This document shows positions 47,713 to 58,420 of a DNA stretch of 64,000 bases, one piece after another (position 1 is the first letter of the stretch; each line of letters begins with the position of its first letter). The DNA comes from Strongyloides papillosus. Lineage: Eukaryota > Nematoda > Chromadorea > Rhabditida > Strongyloididae. A program made the position numbers and the translations under genes. Under the pieces are notes generated by a model. It saw only the letters and a list, made by a program, of their open reading frames with translations. It did not search any database and was not told where the DNA came from. The stretch lies in the NCBI GenBank assembly GCA_005656395.1, contig SRSI01000072.1, positions 124,001 through 188,000 on the forward strand, read 5' to 3'.

Positions 47713-48814
47713 AAAAAGAGTTATGTCTGGAACAAAATTGATTTTTGCAAAAAAAATAGAAAAAAGCAAGAAAAATGACACTAAAATTAGCATAAATCGT
47801 TTTGTAGATAAGCTATAAACTTCGCAATAGTTTCATTTTTTAAGTTAGACCTAGATCTATTTAATTAAAATCTTGTCTATTTTATTTTTATAAGTTTCTT
47901 TAAAGTAATAACTATTTAATTTTTTAATTTTCACTAACAAAATAGTCATCAATTATTGACCCATAACTTGGCCAATTCTCTATCAATTTTAATGCTGTTG
48001 TGTTTCCCCCTTATTCCTGACTTGTACCTTTTAAATGAGTAATAAATCATAAAATTTCATTAACTTTAAAAAGAGTTATTTCTGGAACAAAACTATGCAA
48101 AAACGTGTTCAAAAAAGTGATGTTTTTTAAAAATAAGTTGGCCAGTTATGAACCAAACGTTTTGAGATCTATTTTCCCCCCTAAGTTAAGAAAAAATACA
48201 TCAAACGACTATTTGACTATAACAATTAATTAAGTTTGAAAAGAGTTATGTCAGGAACAAAATTGATTTTTACAATAAAAATGGAAAAAAGGCGAAAAAA
48301 TCAATATTCAAATTAATATAACTTCTTACGTAGTTGAGCTATAAACTTCCTTAGACCATTGTTTTTTAAGTTATACATAGATCTATAAAAACTGTATTAC
48401 TTTATTTGTTTCCATCAAATTATAACTAAATTATGATTATTTAACTTTTAAGATGTTTTTTCAAAATGGTCACCACTCTTTGGGCCATAACTCGGCCAAT
48501 TATAAATCAAATTTAATATCACTAAGCTTGCGAACTATTCCAGAATTTTACCTTTCGAATGAGATATAAAGCAATTTATTTCGTTAACTTTGAAGAGAGT
48601 TAGTCGTGTAACAAAACTATGTAAAAAAGGCCCTAAAAAAGGGTGTTTTTTAAAATTAACTTGGCCAATTATAGCCCAAAACATTTAAGACCCATTTTGC
48701 CCCCTAAGTTAGAAAAAAACACATCTTTTGGCTACTTACTCGTTAAAATCGGTTAAATTTGAAGAGAGTTATGTTAAAGACAAAATTTTTTTCCTTATTT
48801 CTTTTTGGTATAGA
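47713..48814 (-). repeat. Outer right array: about three diverged 525-bp units, inverted
   Basis: The same unit as in 33682-35832, in reverse, with anchors near 47715, 48240 and 48765. The left side has about two more units, so the outer arrays differ by roughly 1 kb. The outermost unit matches the outermost left unit most closely, including GGGxAA...AACACATCTTTTGGCTA. The plus frame at 48728-48958 straddles the tip and is not a gene. Confidence 0.7.
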
Positions 48815-49556
48815 TATATGTCACTTTATGATTTTGTACCCATAATCCTTTTTGAGGGGGACTGTCCCGAAGGGAACCCCTGTTCTTATACTGTTGGTAT
48901 CTTAATATTAAATAAAATTAAATTAGACTTAAAACTTTCTGACATAAAATATTATTAATGCTTAAAAAAATTAACAAAACCTAAAATTAATTTGTATTTT
49001 AAATTTTTATCATATTAATTTAATCAAACCCTGAATTTTATACTAATTAAAAGCTTAATGTATGTATTTTATTTATTTTCCTATTTCATTAATAAAAATT
49101 TGAAAAAAGTTATTTAAATATCAAACGATTTTAAAATTATGAAAATATATAATAAGGCAATTTTAAAAAAAGTTGGTAAATTTTAAACATTCTAAAACTT
49201 ATGTAATATTTTAAGAGTAATTATTAAAACTACAAAATATGATAAACAGGATATATTACGTAAGATTTTACAACCGCATTATTAAAAAACAAAAGATTTT
49301 CAAATTTTTTAGTATATTTTTCTATATTTGAAAGAAAAACAAATAACGTGCTTAAATAGAGACAAAAGTAATGAAATTGCTGATTAAGAAGCAAGACAGA
49401 AGCTCTACAGGCAAGTAGCGACAAAAGCAACGAGTTGCTGCTTGTTTATTTTCTAAAATTTTTCTTAAAAATCATTCAATTCCAACATAAAAAAATTTGT
49501 TATTTATAATTAATAAACATAATAATGATAAACTATAAATAAGTGAATGTAATTAT
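48815..49556. other. AT-rich flank of the palindrome, nothing recognised
   Basis: Contains a short G+C-rich piece (GGGGGACTGTCCCGAAGGGA, 48855 onward) with weak hairpin potential. No continuation of the gene truncated at 33678 could be found here. Confidence 0.4.
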
Positions 49557-50720
49557 TTAATTTGTTAGCATAAATATTAACCTTAATGAACATAGCATTA
49601 TTAAATATTTGTTTAGTGAAATTTCATTTTTCTTGATATCACAAAAATTAAAATATGTGCGTAATGTAATGATCTCACGAAATGTCAAAATGGCATCACT
49701 CTCTCTAGCATTCATCGAATATGGTTGCGTTCGTTTAGACACCATTTGGTTTTCTGTGAAAAGAGATGATTTCTTAGGTTCTAATTGTTGGCATTTATTA
49801 TATGATTCAGTTAGTCTTATACAAAGAGTTTCATAATATTTATCAATATTACTTCTTTTATAGGACCAATCAATAGATTGAATTATATTTCTATACTTAT
49901 CAACGTTTAATTTTTTCCTATTAAACAAGATAGCATTTTTCTTACATTTATGAAATTTTTGGGAAGATAACCAGTCGTCTTTTAGTTTAATATATATAGA
50001 GCAGTGGTCAGAGGTATTTAAAAATTGAGTCATAGACCAAACTACGCAATTTCTAAGCAATCTTTTATCAGAGATAAAGAAGAAGTCAATCTCAGTTCTA
50101 TGCTTTGAGATCTCAATTCTATCTAAAACATCTTTATTTGTAGTTAAAGCATAAGAGCTTTCCCAAGTCTATCTTTAACCTCTCCTTTTCCTATATAGAG
50201 AATTAGCACAAACGAGTTCACTAGAGTTAGTCCAAGTATCCAGCAAATTACCTTTATGATTATATTCGGGATGATAATAAAATGGGTATTTTTTGTAAAC
50301 TTTGCACATTGGTAAATGACAATTCATATCAGCACCAATGAATAGATAATCATAGATATATGTCTGCATTTTTTTGAAAGGTCGTCAAGAAAAGACTAGT
50401 ATATATTATCTTTACAATAGTCGTTGGATGATAACTGCCTATACATAAAACTATTTTGTAATTGATATTTAACCTCATAACTGCAATTATAAAGTTGAAA
50501 ACTAAAAATGAAATATATTTTTCTAGTTTGGATTTGATTATGAAGCCAATTCCACCTATAAGAGCCAGTGATGATAGTCTTCACCTAGGAACATTGAATA
50601 ACCATTATGCCACCGAAAATTTTCGAAAGTTTTTCTTCTTGTTTCTTCGACCTTACAAATGTCCTCATTTAACTTCTGTAATTATGTTGACAGTAGCTTT
50701 ATTGCCGCGTCACTAACTAG
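49557..50720 (-). pseudogene. Decayed LINE-type endonuclease (APE/EEP) domain
   Basis: Minus-strand reading from 50720 downward gives LQKLNEDICKVEETRRK, the position of the catalytic E in 'QETR'. GGIGFIIKSKL follows, like the 'GGVGFLI' strand. Then comes LFIGADMNCHLP, where GDFN is expected, with GNLLDTW and VCANSLY. The end is LNTSDHCSIYIKLK, the terminal SDH motif. The blocks lie in order over about 1.1 kb but in shifted frames with stops. The frames at 49557-50060, 50175-50369 and 50396-50584 are parts of it. After SDH, residues SYKRSNIDKYYETLCIRL resemble the linker before a LINE reverse transcriptase, but no RT follows. Confidence 0.65.
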
Positions 50721-51300
50721 TGATATGCTGTTCTAAAAACAAAGTTTTTAATCGTTTAAAGACGGAAATTCGTTACAAACTTTTCTAATATTTTTGGAAG
50801 TATATATTAGAGTTGAGTTAATAGAAATTGTAAAAAAAAATACCGTAGCTAGAATAGTATTTCCGTTTAGCAGTCCAGAAGCACGAAAACTCCAAAAACA
50901 ATGACAAATATTAAGAGAAAAATATAAAAACCGCCTTTCACCAGCATGCGTTAAAAAAGAATGTTGATAGCTAGAAAATTGCATTTAAACACCAATTACC
51001 ACAACACTCTTTTCCCTCTAAACAAACTAGGTCTTGACTTAAAGAAAGTGACTTTTTTACTACATTACCCCTTTTTTATACTCGTCACGATCCCCCTGTT
51101 TTCTTTTTTCCTTCCTCATTTAACTGTAATAAAATAATTTCATCACGTATTTAGCGGAGTTGAAAGTAGAACTTGAAGTCAAACAAACTTCTGGTTTGTT
51201 TTGAGAATCGTTTAACTGGAAAATAACGTCTACTGAAAAAAATATCTAAAGTACAATTGAAGAGAAAACTAAAAACATGTAAATCCGTAGGATGTGGGGG

Positions 51301-51330
51301 TAGAGAGTTTGTTTTTCAGGAAACTCTCTA
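51301..51330. repeat. Perfect hairpin TAGAGAGTTT/AAACTCTCTA
   Basis: A 10-bp stem with loop GTTTTTCAGG, in a region (50990-51350) somewhat richer in G+C than its surroundings. A terminator or element end is possible. No element boundary was found. Confidence 0.45.
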
Positions 51331-52150
51331 GGATAATAATAATTATTTACACATCTTTCATATTCGAATGTTCCATTCTTCTATTCTAGATGTTCGAGAT
51401 AATTTTTCATTAGAAGTCTAACGTAAAAATTTTTATAATTTTCTATTTTGATATTAAGAATTTGCAAATAATCATTCAGATTTTGTTGCATAATATGCAT
51501 ATAGAAATTATTCATATTTTAAATATATAAAATGTATATATTTGTAGTCTCACTTCATAACTAGCTTTTTGATAAATTATATTATTATTATGCCATCATA
51601 ATAGATAAGCTAAACTTGCTTTTATCTAACAGATTTAAAATCTCAAATAAGTTTAAAATCATGAGGGTTTGTAATAAAACAATTTTAATAAAATATGTTT
51701 TATAATTTTTTATTATTTAAAAAATCAATAAACTTTTAATAATAATTGATAATATTGTAGAAAACGAAAATGTTACTTAGAATTTTATAAGTGTGTTATT
51801 ATAAAACAAACGATTCAAAAGTTTTTTTTTTAACTCTTAATATTTAAAAAAAACAAGTCCTGCAGCCAAGTAACGAGAAGTGAAAGGAGTTGCTGCTTGT
51901 AATAACTTTATACGTGCTTAGAGGTTTTTACAGAAAAAACAAAATTGTTAATAAAAAATAATTTTTTTTTGAATTTAGCTTTTTTTTAATACGGTATTGT
52001 TATAAGAAATTAATCTTAAATATAATATAAATTGATAATTTAAGTAATATTTTAGAATTTTTGAGTTTTAAAAACTTACCAGACGTAATTGCAGAAATTC
52101 TATAAAAAAATTAAATATCATTTTTAAGTATAAAAGTTTTTGAAAAAAAC
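51331..52150. other. AT-rich DNA, nothing recognised
   Basis: No open frame of note, no inverted repeat and no RNA gene was seen on either strand. Confidence 0.4.
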
Positions 52151-52152
52151 TA

Positions 52153-53053
52153 CAGGGTGGGCCAAAAGTCACGACACAGTTGCAATAAAACACTTTATAA
52201 CTTTTTTTGTAGGCGACATATTTTTATGGTATTATACGCATTTTGTAGAGGATGTGCTGGAGAATAATATATCTCAAAATCGTTTTCAAAAACGAACTTA
52301 AAAAAAAGTTTTTTCATTTCTTAATATTTTACATTTAAAAAAAATATTTCTTAATTTTTTTCAATTTAAACTTATTTTTAAGTTTAAAACACATGGATAC
52401 AATTCGAAATAAGTCAATATTTCACACAATTATGTATGAAAAATGATATCTTTTAAATGATCACCATTTAATTTTTTGCACAAGCTTGTTCATTATAAAA
52501 CATTAATTATTACTCTCATTAAATTGTTTTATTTAACTCTTTGAAATGATTTACAACACTTAATAACGCATGTCTTGACGAAGCTTGGGTCACATTGTAA
52601 TAGGTTTTGAATAATCTTTGAGTTGTAGCAATTGAGCATTTGTTGGTATAATAATCGCGAACTATTCTTGTTCGTTCTTCAGTAGAATACTTTCTTATTG
52701 AGGTTACAACAATGGAAAATATTAAAAATATATGAAAAAAAGTAATATTGTAAAAACAAAACATTTTATGAAGAAAAATGTTTTTAACTACCATTTTAAG
52801 CATCTAGCATTTATTTTTTAATCAATTGAAATATAATAAGATGCACTTTTAAAGCAAAAATATAAACATTTTTATTTAATTTAATACAACTTTTCGATAA
52901 GATCATTCTTGAGAACGATTTTGTGATATATTATTCTATAAATCATCCTCTACAAAATGCGTATAATATCATTTAAATATGTCAACTACAAAAAAAGTTA
53001 TAACATTTATAATGTGTTCCATCCAACTGTGACATGGCTTTTGGCCCACCCTG
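52153..53053. mobile_element. 901-bp mariner-like element, deleted
   Basis: The ends CAGGGTGGGCCAAAAG and CTTTTGGCCCACCCTG are perfect inverted repeats at the tips, flanked by TA (52151-52152, 53054-53055). Similarity between the arms continues for roughly 170 bp (for example 'tatacgcattttgtagagga' and its mirror). The interior keeps only a helix-turn-helix fragment of a transposase, so the element cannot move by itself. Confidence 0.9.
52519..52803 (-). pseudogene. Transposase N-terminal helix-turn-helix fragment
   Basis: This 94-codon frame inside the 901-bp element reads IRKYSTEERTRIVRDYY, then SIATTQRLFKTYYNVTQASS and HALLSVVNHFKELNKT. It resembles the amino-terminal DNA-binding domain (DUF4817 type) seen in mariner/IS630-like transposases, where 'YS.EER..IV..Y......A...F...FP....PS...I..+...F...G' is typical. 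The DDE catalytic domain is absent. The first 30 residues are hydrophobic and probably not part of the original protein. A truncated repressor-like product is conceivable but unsupported. Confidence 0.65.
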
Positions 53054-53309
53054 TATATATAGCAATTTATATGGCTAATTATTAAATTTAAAAACAAATA
53101 AAAGTAAATTTTAAATTAACTTTAAAATTATAGTTCAGATTTTCTTCAAAATTTGTAGTTATAAAGAAGAAAAAGTATACTTTTGAAAGAGACAAATCTC
53201 ATAAAACAATTTATCAATGATGTTATAAAAAATGCCATCAAAAAAAATTTTCCATATATAACAGTTTTCCAAAAATAAAAATATCATAAGAAACTATACA
53301 TTATTTATA

Positions 53310-55087
53310 CAGGGTGGCTCACGAAAAAGACTCTTCAGATATTTGCAAATGTAGCTCTGCGTGTAGATAAACTACAAATATAGTATTATACTGATTTTGT
53401 AACTGAGATATATATGATGCTAAATATATAGATTTTACAACGAAATGTGGATTCTGGGTGGAGTTGTAGACCTTCAATATTTAGATGCATTTTTTGACTT
53501 TCATCAATTTTAACTTTTTTATTTAAAAAAGACTTTTTAAAATTTGTTGCAGATTCTGAAAGTACAAAGTCTTTTGTACTAACTTCCAAAATTTTGTAAA
53601 AATTGAAGTCCGGCAACTATGTTAAATTTTTAAATAACAAAAAAATCTTGATTTCTGTCAAAAAATCGATGTTTTTAAAAATAAAATCTTAATCAGGTTA
53701 TTTTTAAAAATGTGGTATAGATATTCTGATAAATTAAGCAAAGCTCTATCGAATAAGTATATGACCGTTCTGAGCAGTTGACTTTGAAAGAAGTTATGAT
53801 TTGCCAATGTCGACTTTTTGACACTTTTATTCAAAAATTAAAATACAAATAATACTTTTTCCGATCTTTATGATATCCTAACAGCAATAATACCACTACG
53901 TATACATATTAGTTAACGGATTATTACTTATTTGTACATACATTGTCTAAAGAACTGAAATATTGATTATCACTTAAATTTAAAGAAAAAATAATTTTTT
54001 CAATATTTTCGCACCATTTACTATCATTATATACTATTTTGTATAGATATTACCTTATAAGAACAATTATATTGTGTCTTTTAAATTTTTCGTATATTCA
54101 CTCATAATCTCATAACCTGTATTTTTAAAATATGAGCAAGTATTTATCATAACAGAACAATATTATAAATACTTTTGAAAATAAAACATAATCTGTACCC
54201 GAAACTTTGAAAAAGATTGACATATTTTCTTTTATTATAGAAGTATTATAAAAAATGGTTAATTTTTGACTATTCATAACTTTCTTTAAACGCAATCAAA
54301 ATTAGTAGTGTTATAGTCATTCAATAGAGCTTCGCTTACTCTATCAGAATATCAATAAAAACTTTTTAAAAACTACCTGATTAAATTTTTATTTTTAAAA
54401 AACATCGATTTTTTGGAAAAAATCAAGATTTTTAACTTTTATTTAAAAATTTAACATAATTGCCAGACATTAATTTTTACGTAATTTTGGGAGTTAGTAC
54501 AAAAGACTTTGTACTTTCAGAATCTGCAACAATTTTTAAAAAATCTTTTTAAATTAAAAAGTTACATTTAGTGAAAGTCGAAAAATGCACCTAAATTTCA
54601 AAAGCCCATAACTCCACCTAGAATCCACATTTTGTTGATTTATCAATAGATTTAGGATGGGATATATCTCAGCTACAAAATAATTATAATACCATGCTTG
54701 TAGCTTATCTATGCGTAGGGATGCACAGTTGTCCCCCCGTATCCGCGGTAAATTGGTTCCTGAGACTACCGCGGATAATAGCGAACCGTAGTATTTCTTA
54801 TTTTTTCATGTGTTGAGACCTTTAAACTATAGGTAAAATGTATTTTTTTTTACAATTGTAGGCAACGATAATCATTTAGTTACCTTAATTTTAAAAAAAA
54901 TGAAAAATTTAATCATAAATGAAGTTTGTATTCTAAGATAGCTATAACAAAAAAAAATCGCACGTATCTCCCCCATGTTATAATTTTCTAGTTGCTAGTA
55001 ATTTCCAAACCGCGGATAACGAAACTGCGGATACGAGGGGACTCCTGTATATGCAAATGTCTGGGGAGTTTTAGGCGGGCCACCCTG
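53310..55087. mobile_element. Foldback element with CAGGGTGG ends, second full copy
   Basis: CAGGGTGGCTCACGAAAAAGAC and the right end GGCGGGCCACCCTG are inverted, with TA at 53308-53309 and 55088-55089. The halves are inverted copies (for example 'acaaagtcttttgtact' and 'acaaaagactttgtact'). It is a clear homologue of 31036-33122 but lacks the nested 640-bp MITE and instead carries a different one at 54726-55047. No transposase. The 76-codon minus frame at 53386-53616 is a repeat by-product. Confidence 0.85.
54726..55047. mobile_element. 322-bp Tigger-like MITE nested in the foldback
   Basis: The left end CAGTTGTCCCCCCGTATCCG continues CGG, and the right end reads as CAGGAGTCCCCTCGTATCCG on the other strand. 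A second paired block (ACCGCGGATAATAGCGAA and CCGCGGATAACGAAAC) lies inside. These G+C-rich ends stand out sharply from the AT-rich DNA and resemble the CAGT..(T/C)CCCCCxxTATCCGCGG ends of pogo/Tigger-derived MITEs in many animals. TA follows the right end; CA precedes the left, probably a mutated TA. Confidence 0.8.
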
Positions 55088-55089
55088 TA

Positions 55090-55823
55090 TATTTATTTCT
55101 AATAATTAAAATCTACTATCAAACTTAAAAATTTCAATATATTACTTATTTTGAATGTCATTAAAAAAGTAAACTCTGTTTAAGAAAGAGACAGAAAAAG
55201 GATGATATTGCGACTGGAAAGGACTATAAATAACCTGGAAAGTCGTGGATAATGTCATTATATTATTTTAACACGTACTAATCAATTCACTATAGAATCA
55301 CCAAATAAAAATCAGGAGTTTTACTGGTTGGAATTTAGAAGATATTAAAGAAGATTCTAAGGTAATTAACTAATTATTGTTCTTATTTATTTTATTGTTA
55401 TTAAAGATCGATAAGACCAATAAAAATATGTTACTAAAACATCGACTATATAACTAGAGTATTTTTTAATAGTTTAAATAAACATCTATCTATCAATTTT
55501 ATTGAATTATATAAAACAAAATTTTGAATATCAAAATACTATATATGATAATAATGGTGAAACTTACCAAGAAGAATCATCTTATGATTCTGATGATGAT
55601 TAAATAATAAGTAAACTATCTTCAAAGTCGATATAATTAATTTATTCAGTAATTGGTTAAAATACTAATGTCTGAAATCTTGAGGAAGCCTAATTTCTTG
55701 GAGATCTTATAAAAATGAATTTTTTTTAACTTACCGACATTGTATAGCTCTATTTGTATGTTCAGCTTCAGAAAAATAAATTAATGGAGCATTTAAATAA
55801 CATCGCATATTATTAAAAATAAT
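55090..55823. other. Mostly non-coding; weak exon-like pieces
   Basis: A plus-strand piece ending at about 55602 reads DNNGETYQEESSYDSDDD before a stop, like an acidic protein end. Another at about 55309-55361 is bounded by CTATAG and AAG/GTAATT splice-like sites. They are too short and isolated to call a gene. Confidence 0.25.
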
Positions 55824-56069
55824 TTATCGTTTATTGTTATTTATTATTAAAATTCTAATATGTCTTTTACCATAACTTCTAGATAATAAGTAATATGCAG
55901 ATTTTGAAAACCGTACCCTTTGAATTTCATTACCAAGTGATTTATATTCTTGAACTACACGATTTCTTGTAATATCATATAAAATAACTGATACTTATAT
56001 TTTTTCATCTTTTTTAATTAAATCTAATGCTATCTGACAACATTTTCTTTCTTTTTTTAGATCTAACAT
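55824..56069 (-). pseudogene. WD-repeat-like fragment
   Basis: From an ATG at 56069 the minus strand gives MLDLKKERKCCQIALDLIKK, then a stop (TAA). The same frame continues as SVILYDITRNRVVQEYK, GNEIQRVRFSKSAYYLLS and RHIRI before the stop at 55824. The spacing 'LYD....VQ.Y......V..V.FS.S..YLLS......IRI' is that of one beta-propeller blade. The in-frame stop and the lack of neighbouring blades suggest a gene fragment. The parent gene is not identified. Confidence 0.35.
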
Positions 56070-56074
56070 GGTAA

Positions 56075-57086
56075 AAATAAGTTTTTAAAGATATAACATA
56101 GTGTTTTTAATAAAAATACTACACTGAAACTAAATAATGCAATATACATATAAAATTTAATAAATATTTTCTTTGTTTATAGAAAACAACATCTTTTTAA
56201 ATACAAACTATACACAATTTTAAGAAAAATCAAATACAGCCATTTGCCAAATATATCTTTCATATCTTTTCGACTATAATCTAATGTTTAGAAATGTACA
56301 AGAAAGCAAATGAAATCAATGCTTTTTATTGTTTTAATAATATTCTTTAAGAAACAAAAATATCATTGATAGAAATAAAAAGGATTTTTAAAAAAATAAC
56401 GAAAAATATATTGAACTATAGAAAAATCATATCTTGTAAAAAACGAAATTGTATATAACCCAAACAACGAAAGTAACGGTTTACTTATATTATTTATTTT
56501 TTATGAATATAATAACTAAAGGTTATACAAAACCGTTAATATTAGGCTATACCCTTCGTTTTTAAAATTTGGATCATTTTGATAATATTTAGGTATAATT
56601 TTAAAATATAATAAAACCTTTGTTTTGTTTTTTATATAAAAAAAAGCGATTAAGGAAAAGAGTATATAATAATAAACGTTTTCAATAAACCCTTCGTTAT
56701 AATTGGTTTTGTTTTTGAGTATTAAGAAAAATTTTTAATATTCTTACGAGTTAATTAAACGTTTTCATGCGGACAAATTTATCATTTAAAAATGTTCTCA
56801 TACTGGTAGACTTACTGATAAAGAAAAAAGATTTACAACCAATAGGTTAAAAATTATTCTTTTATTATGTATAACTTCTAATAAAACATAATACAATATT
56901 GTGTTGTTACGCACAATGTATACGTAAAATAATTCACTTGATTATTTTCAATAAATGACATTATTTACAATTACTCTAACAAAATAATACATATAAGTAA
57001 AAAAAATTTAATTGGAAACTAAGGCATATGATAATTTTAAACTTTATTTGTTAACAAAAATAACCGGTGCAATCGACAATAATCTT
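56075..57086. other. AT-rich DNA, nothing recognised
   Basis: No open frame of note or inverted repeat on either strand. Confidence 0.4.
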
Positions 57087-58076
57087 TTAATTAAAAATTT
57101 GAGTCCATTGACCAAGTCTCCAAATGTCAGTTAATTCGGCATAAGCCAGCATTGCAGGTCCGCCTTGACAAGTATTAGGGCACGTTATAACGTAAGGTCT
57201 CTTGCGTTTCCCGAAAACGTTGCGGAAGTTGCACTTACATTTTTCATTGAAGCAAATCAAAATTCGGATCCTTGATGAAATTATAACTTTCTTTAAAAAG
57301 TTACAATCGGAGTATGCTACTCCTTTTAATGCTGGAAAATGCTTCAGCATTTCTCTTCCTGCAGGCATTGAATTCCACCACAGGAATTCAGCTGACTTGC
57401 ATGCCACAAACCTCATGTTGATACATGAAGATCTTAAATTGATAGTTAGTACTTTAGTACTGACGTTATTGAATAGAGGTTGTTGACCCTCTGTGAAGGA
57501 ATTCAATTCAATTGATTCCCAAGTTTTACTTGTCAAAGTAGTAACCAGTCTGTCATGCAGTCTAGTTTCATAGGCTTTTATCTTGCCTACACTGGCCAAG
57601 ATTCGCCGGCCTGTTGGTAGTTCGACCATTTCTCGGTCGACTACTTTTCCACTTTTTATCATTTTATTGCCAATTAGGGCAATAAGTGGAACACATAACC
57701 GTTCAACCGATATCCCACGATGTGGGACTCCTTGCAGTGAATGCTCTGCCAACAAAGCTGACACCTCACCACAGTACATTGCCCTAACCAGAGCTTCAAA
57801 AGAGAACAGTCTCTTTGGCTTTTTTTTGGTGTCAACTGATGGTTTTCCTTCAGTTCGTGCTTTGACAATTTCTTTCTTTCCTCCATCAAAATTTTCATTA
57901 TCAGCTGATAGGTTTCTTTCAGATATTGATTTTGATTCAGTTGATTGTACCTCAACATTGATCAGAGGTATATTGAGAGCTTCTTGATTTTGTTGCTCCG
58001 GATTAATTCTAATATTATTCAAGTTAGACTTTTGTAATTCTCTTGGAGGAGAATTTAATAGTTCTTCGTCACCCAT
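57087..58076 (-). CDS. Unknown 329-residue protein, member of a multicopy family
   Basis: An intact frame of 329 codons with markedly more G+C than its surroundings. I recognise no family. Residues 1-80 are hydrophilic and probably disordered. A basic patch (KKKPKRLFSFEALVRAM, about 85-102) opens a denser domain with CGEVSALLAEHSLQGVPHRG, SVERLCVPLIALIG and LPTGRRILASVGKIKAYETR. The C-terminal third has clustered Cys (CFNEKCKCNF, then CPNTC) that could bind a metal. The ATG at 58076 is supported because the truncated copy at 33284 starts at the equivalent place and shares about 100 bp upstream, including TTTTCAG (58147-58153). Conservation between copies is strongest from KRLFSFE to LIAL. It might be a retroelement- or virus-derived ORF, or a host gene family. 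Function unknown. Confidence 0.7.
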   Translation of the reverse strand: MGDEELLNSPPRELQKSNLNNIRINPEQQNQEALNIPLINVEVQSTESKSISERNLSADNENFDGGKKEIVKARTEGKPSVDTKKKPKRLFSFEALVRAMYCGEVSALLAEHSLQGVPHRGISVERLCVPLIALIGNKMIKSGKVVDREMVELPTGRRILASVGKIKAYETRLHDRLVTTLTSKTWESIELNSFTEGQQPLFNNVSTKVLTINLRSSCINMRFVACKSAEFLWWNSMPAGREMLKHFPALKGVAYSDCNFLKKVIISSRIRILICFNEKCKCNFRNVFGKRKRPYVITCPNTCQGGPAMLAYAELTDIWRLGQWTQIFN

Positions 58077-58190
58077 GATAGTGATGAATACAAATGGTAC
58101 TTATTACGTAAAATTAGTTATTTTATACTCTTATTCGATTAGACGTCTGAAAAGGCGAGGACATACACGCAATTTACAGCATGTGGGATA
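58077..58190 (-). promoter_or_regulatory. Conserved upstream block of the unknown gene
   Basis: Matches 33178-33283 upstream of the truncated copy. It includes an acceptor-like TTTTCAG, read on the minus strand at 58153-58147, about 70 nt before the ATG. The conserved block ends upstream near 58190. Confidence 0.5.
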
Positions 58191-58420
58191 ATTTTTTAGA
58201 AAAAAGTACAACATAAACAAACTATTAATATATGTAATGTATTAAAAAAAACTATATATGTATTAGACATATAACAAAATATCCAACTACTAAGGATTAG
58301 AATGAATTAATCATTCTCAGCACAAATATTCAACATTTAATTTTTTATAATAATTATTTTAAAAAAAATATTAACTAGGAATAAAAGAAGAACAGCTATA
58401 TTAAGATATTAAAAAATCAG

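Larger units (their letters stand above)
33682..48814. mobile_element. 15.1-kb giant inverted-repeat unit carrying two astacin genes
   Basis: The tips TCTATAACAAAAAGAAATAA (33682) and the reverse complement of 48795-48814 (TCTATACCAAAAAGAAATAA) match, and the sequence just inside them matches for several hundred bp. Inside, each side has diverged 525-bp tandem units, then a 4,716-bp arm identical to the other arm, then a diverged inverted centre. The axis of symmetry is at about 41772.5: paired coordinates sum to 83545 in the arms. No transposase, integrase or polymerase was found. The left tip abuts a truncated gene copy. It could be a foldback transposon with captured cargo or a chromosomal palindrome; no target duplication could be established. 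Confidence 0.75.

Noticed and set aside
33682..48814. Maverick/Polinton-type giant transposon
   Set aside because: Long terminal repeats fit, but no polymerase B, integrase, ATPase or capsid-like gene occurs inside.
48855..48885. G+C-rich hairpin as a structured RNA
   Set aside because: The pairing is short and imperfect, with no second copy.
55300..55605. Small two-exon gene ending in an acidic SDDD tail
   Set aside because: The pieces are too short, no start exon was found, and splice sites of this quality are common by chance in AT-rich DNA.
57202..57987. Plus-strand frames of 94 and 134 codons opposite the unknown gene
   Set aside because: They are shadows of the 329-codon minus frame, which has a conserved start, a sister copy and upstream conservation.
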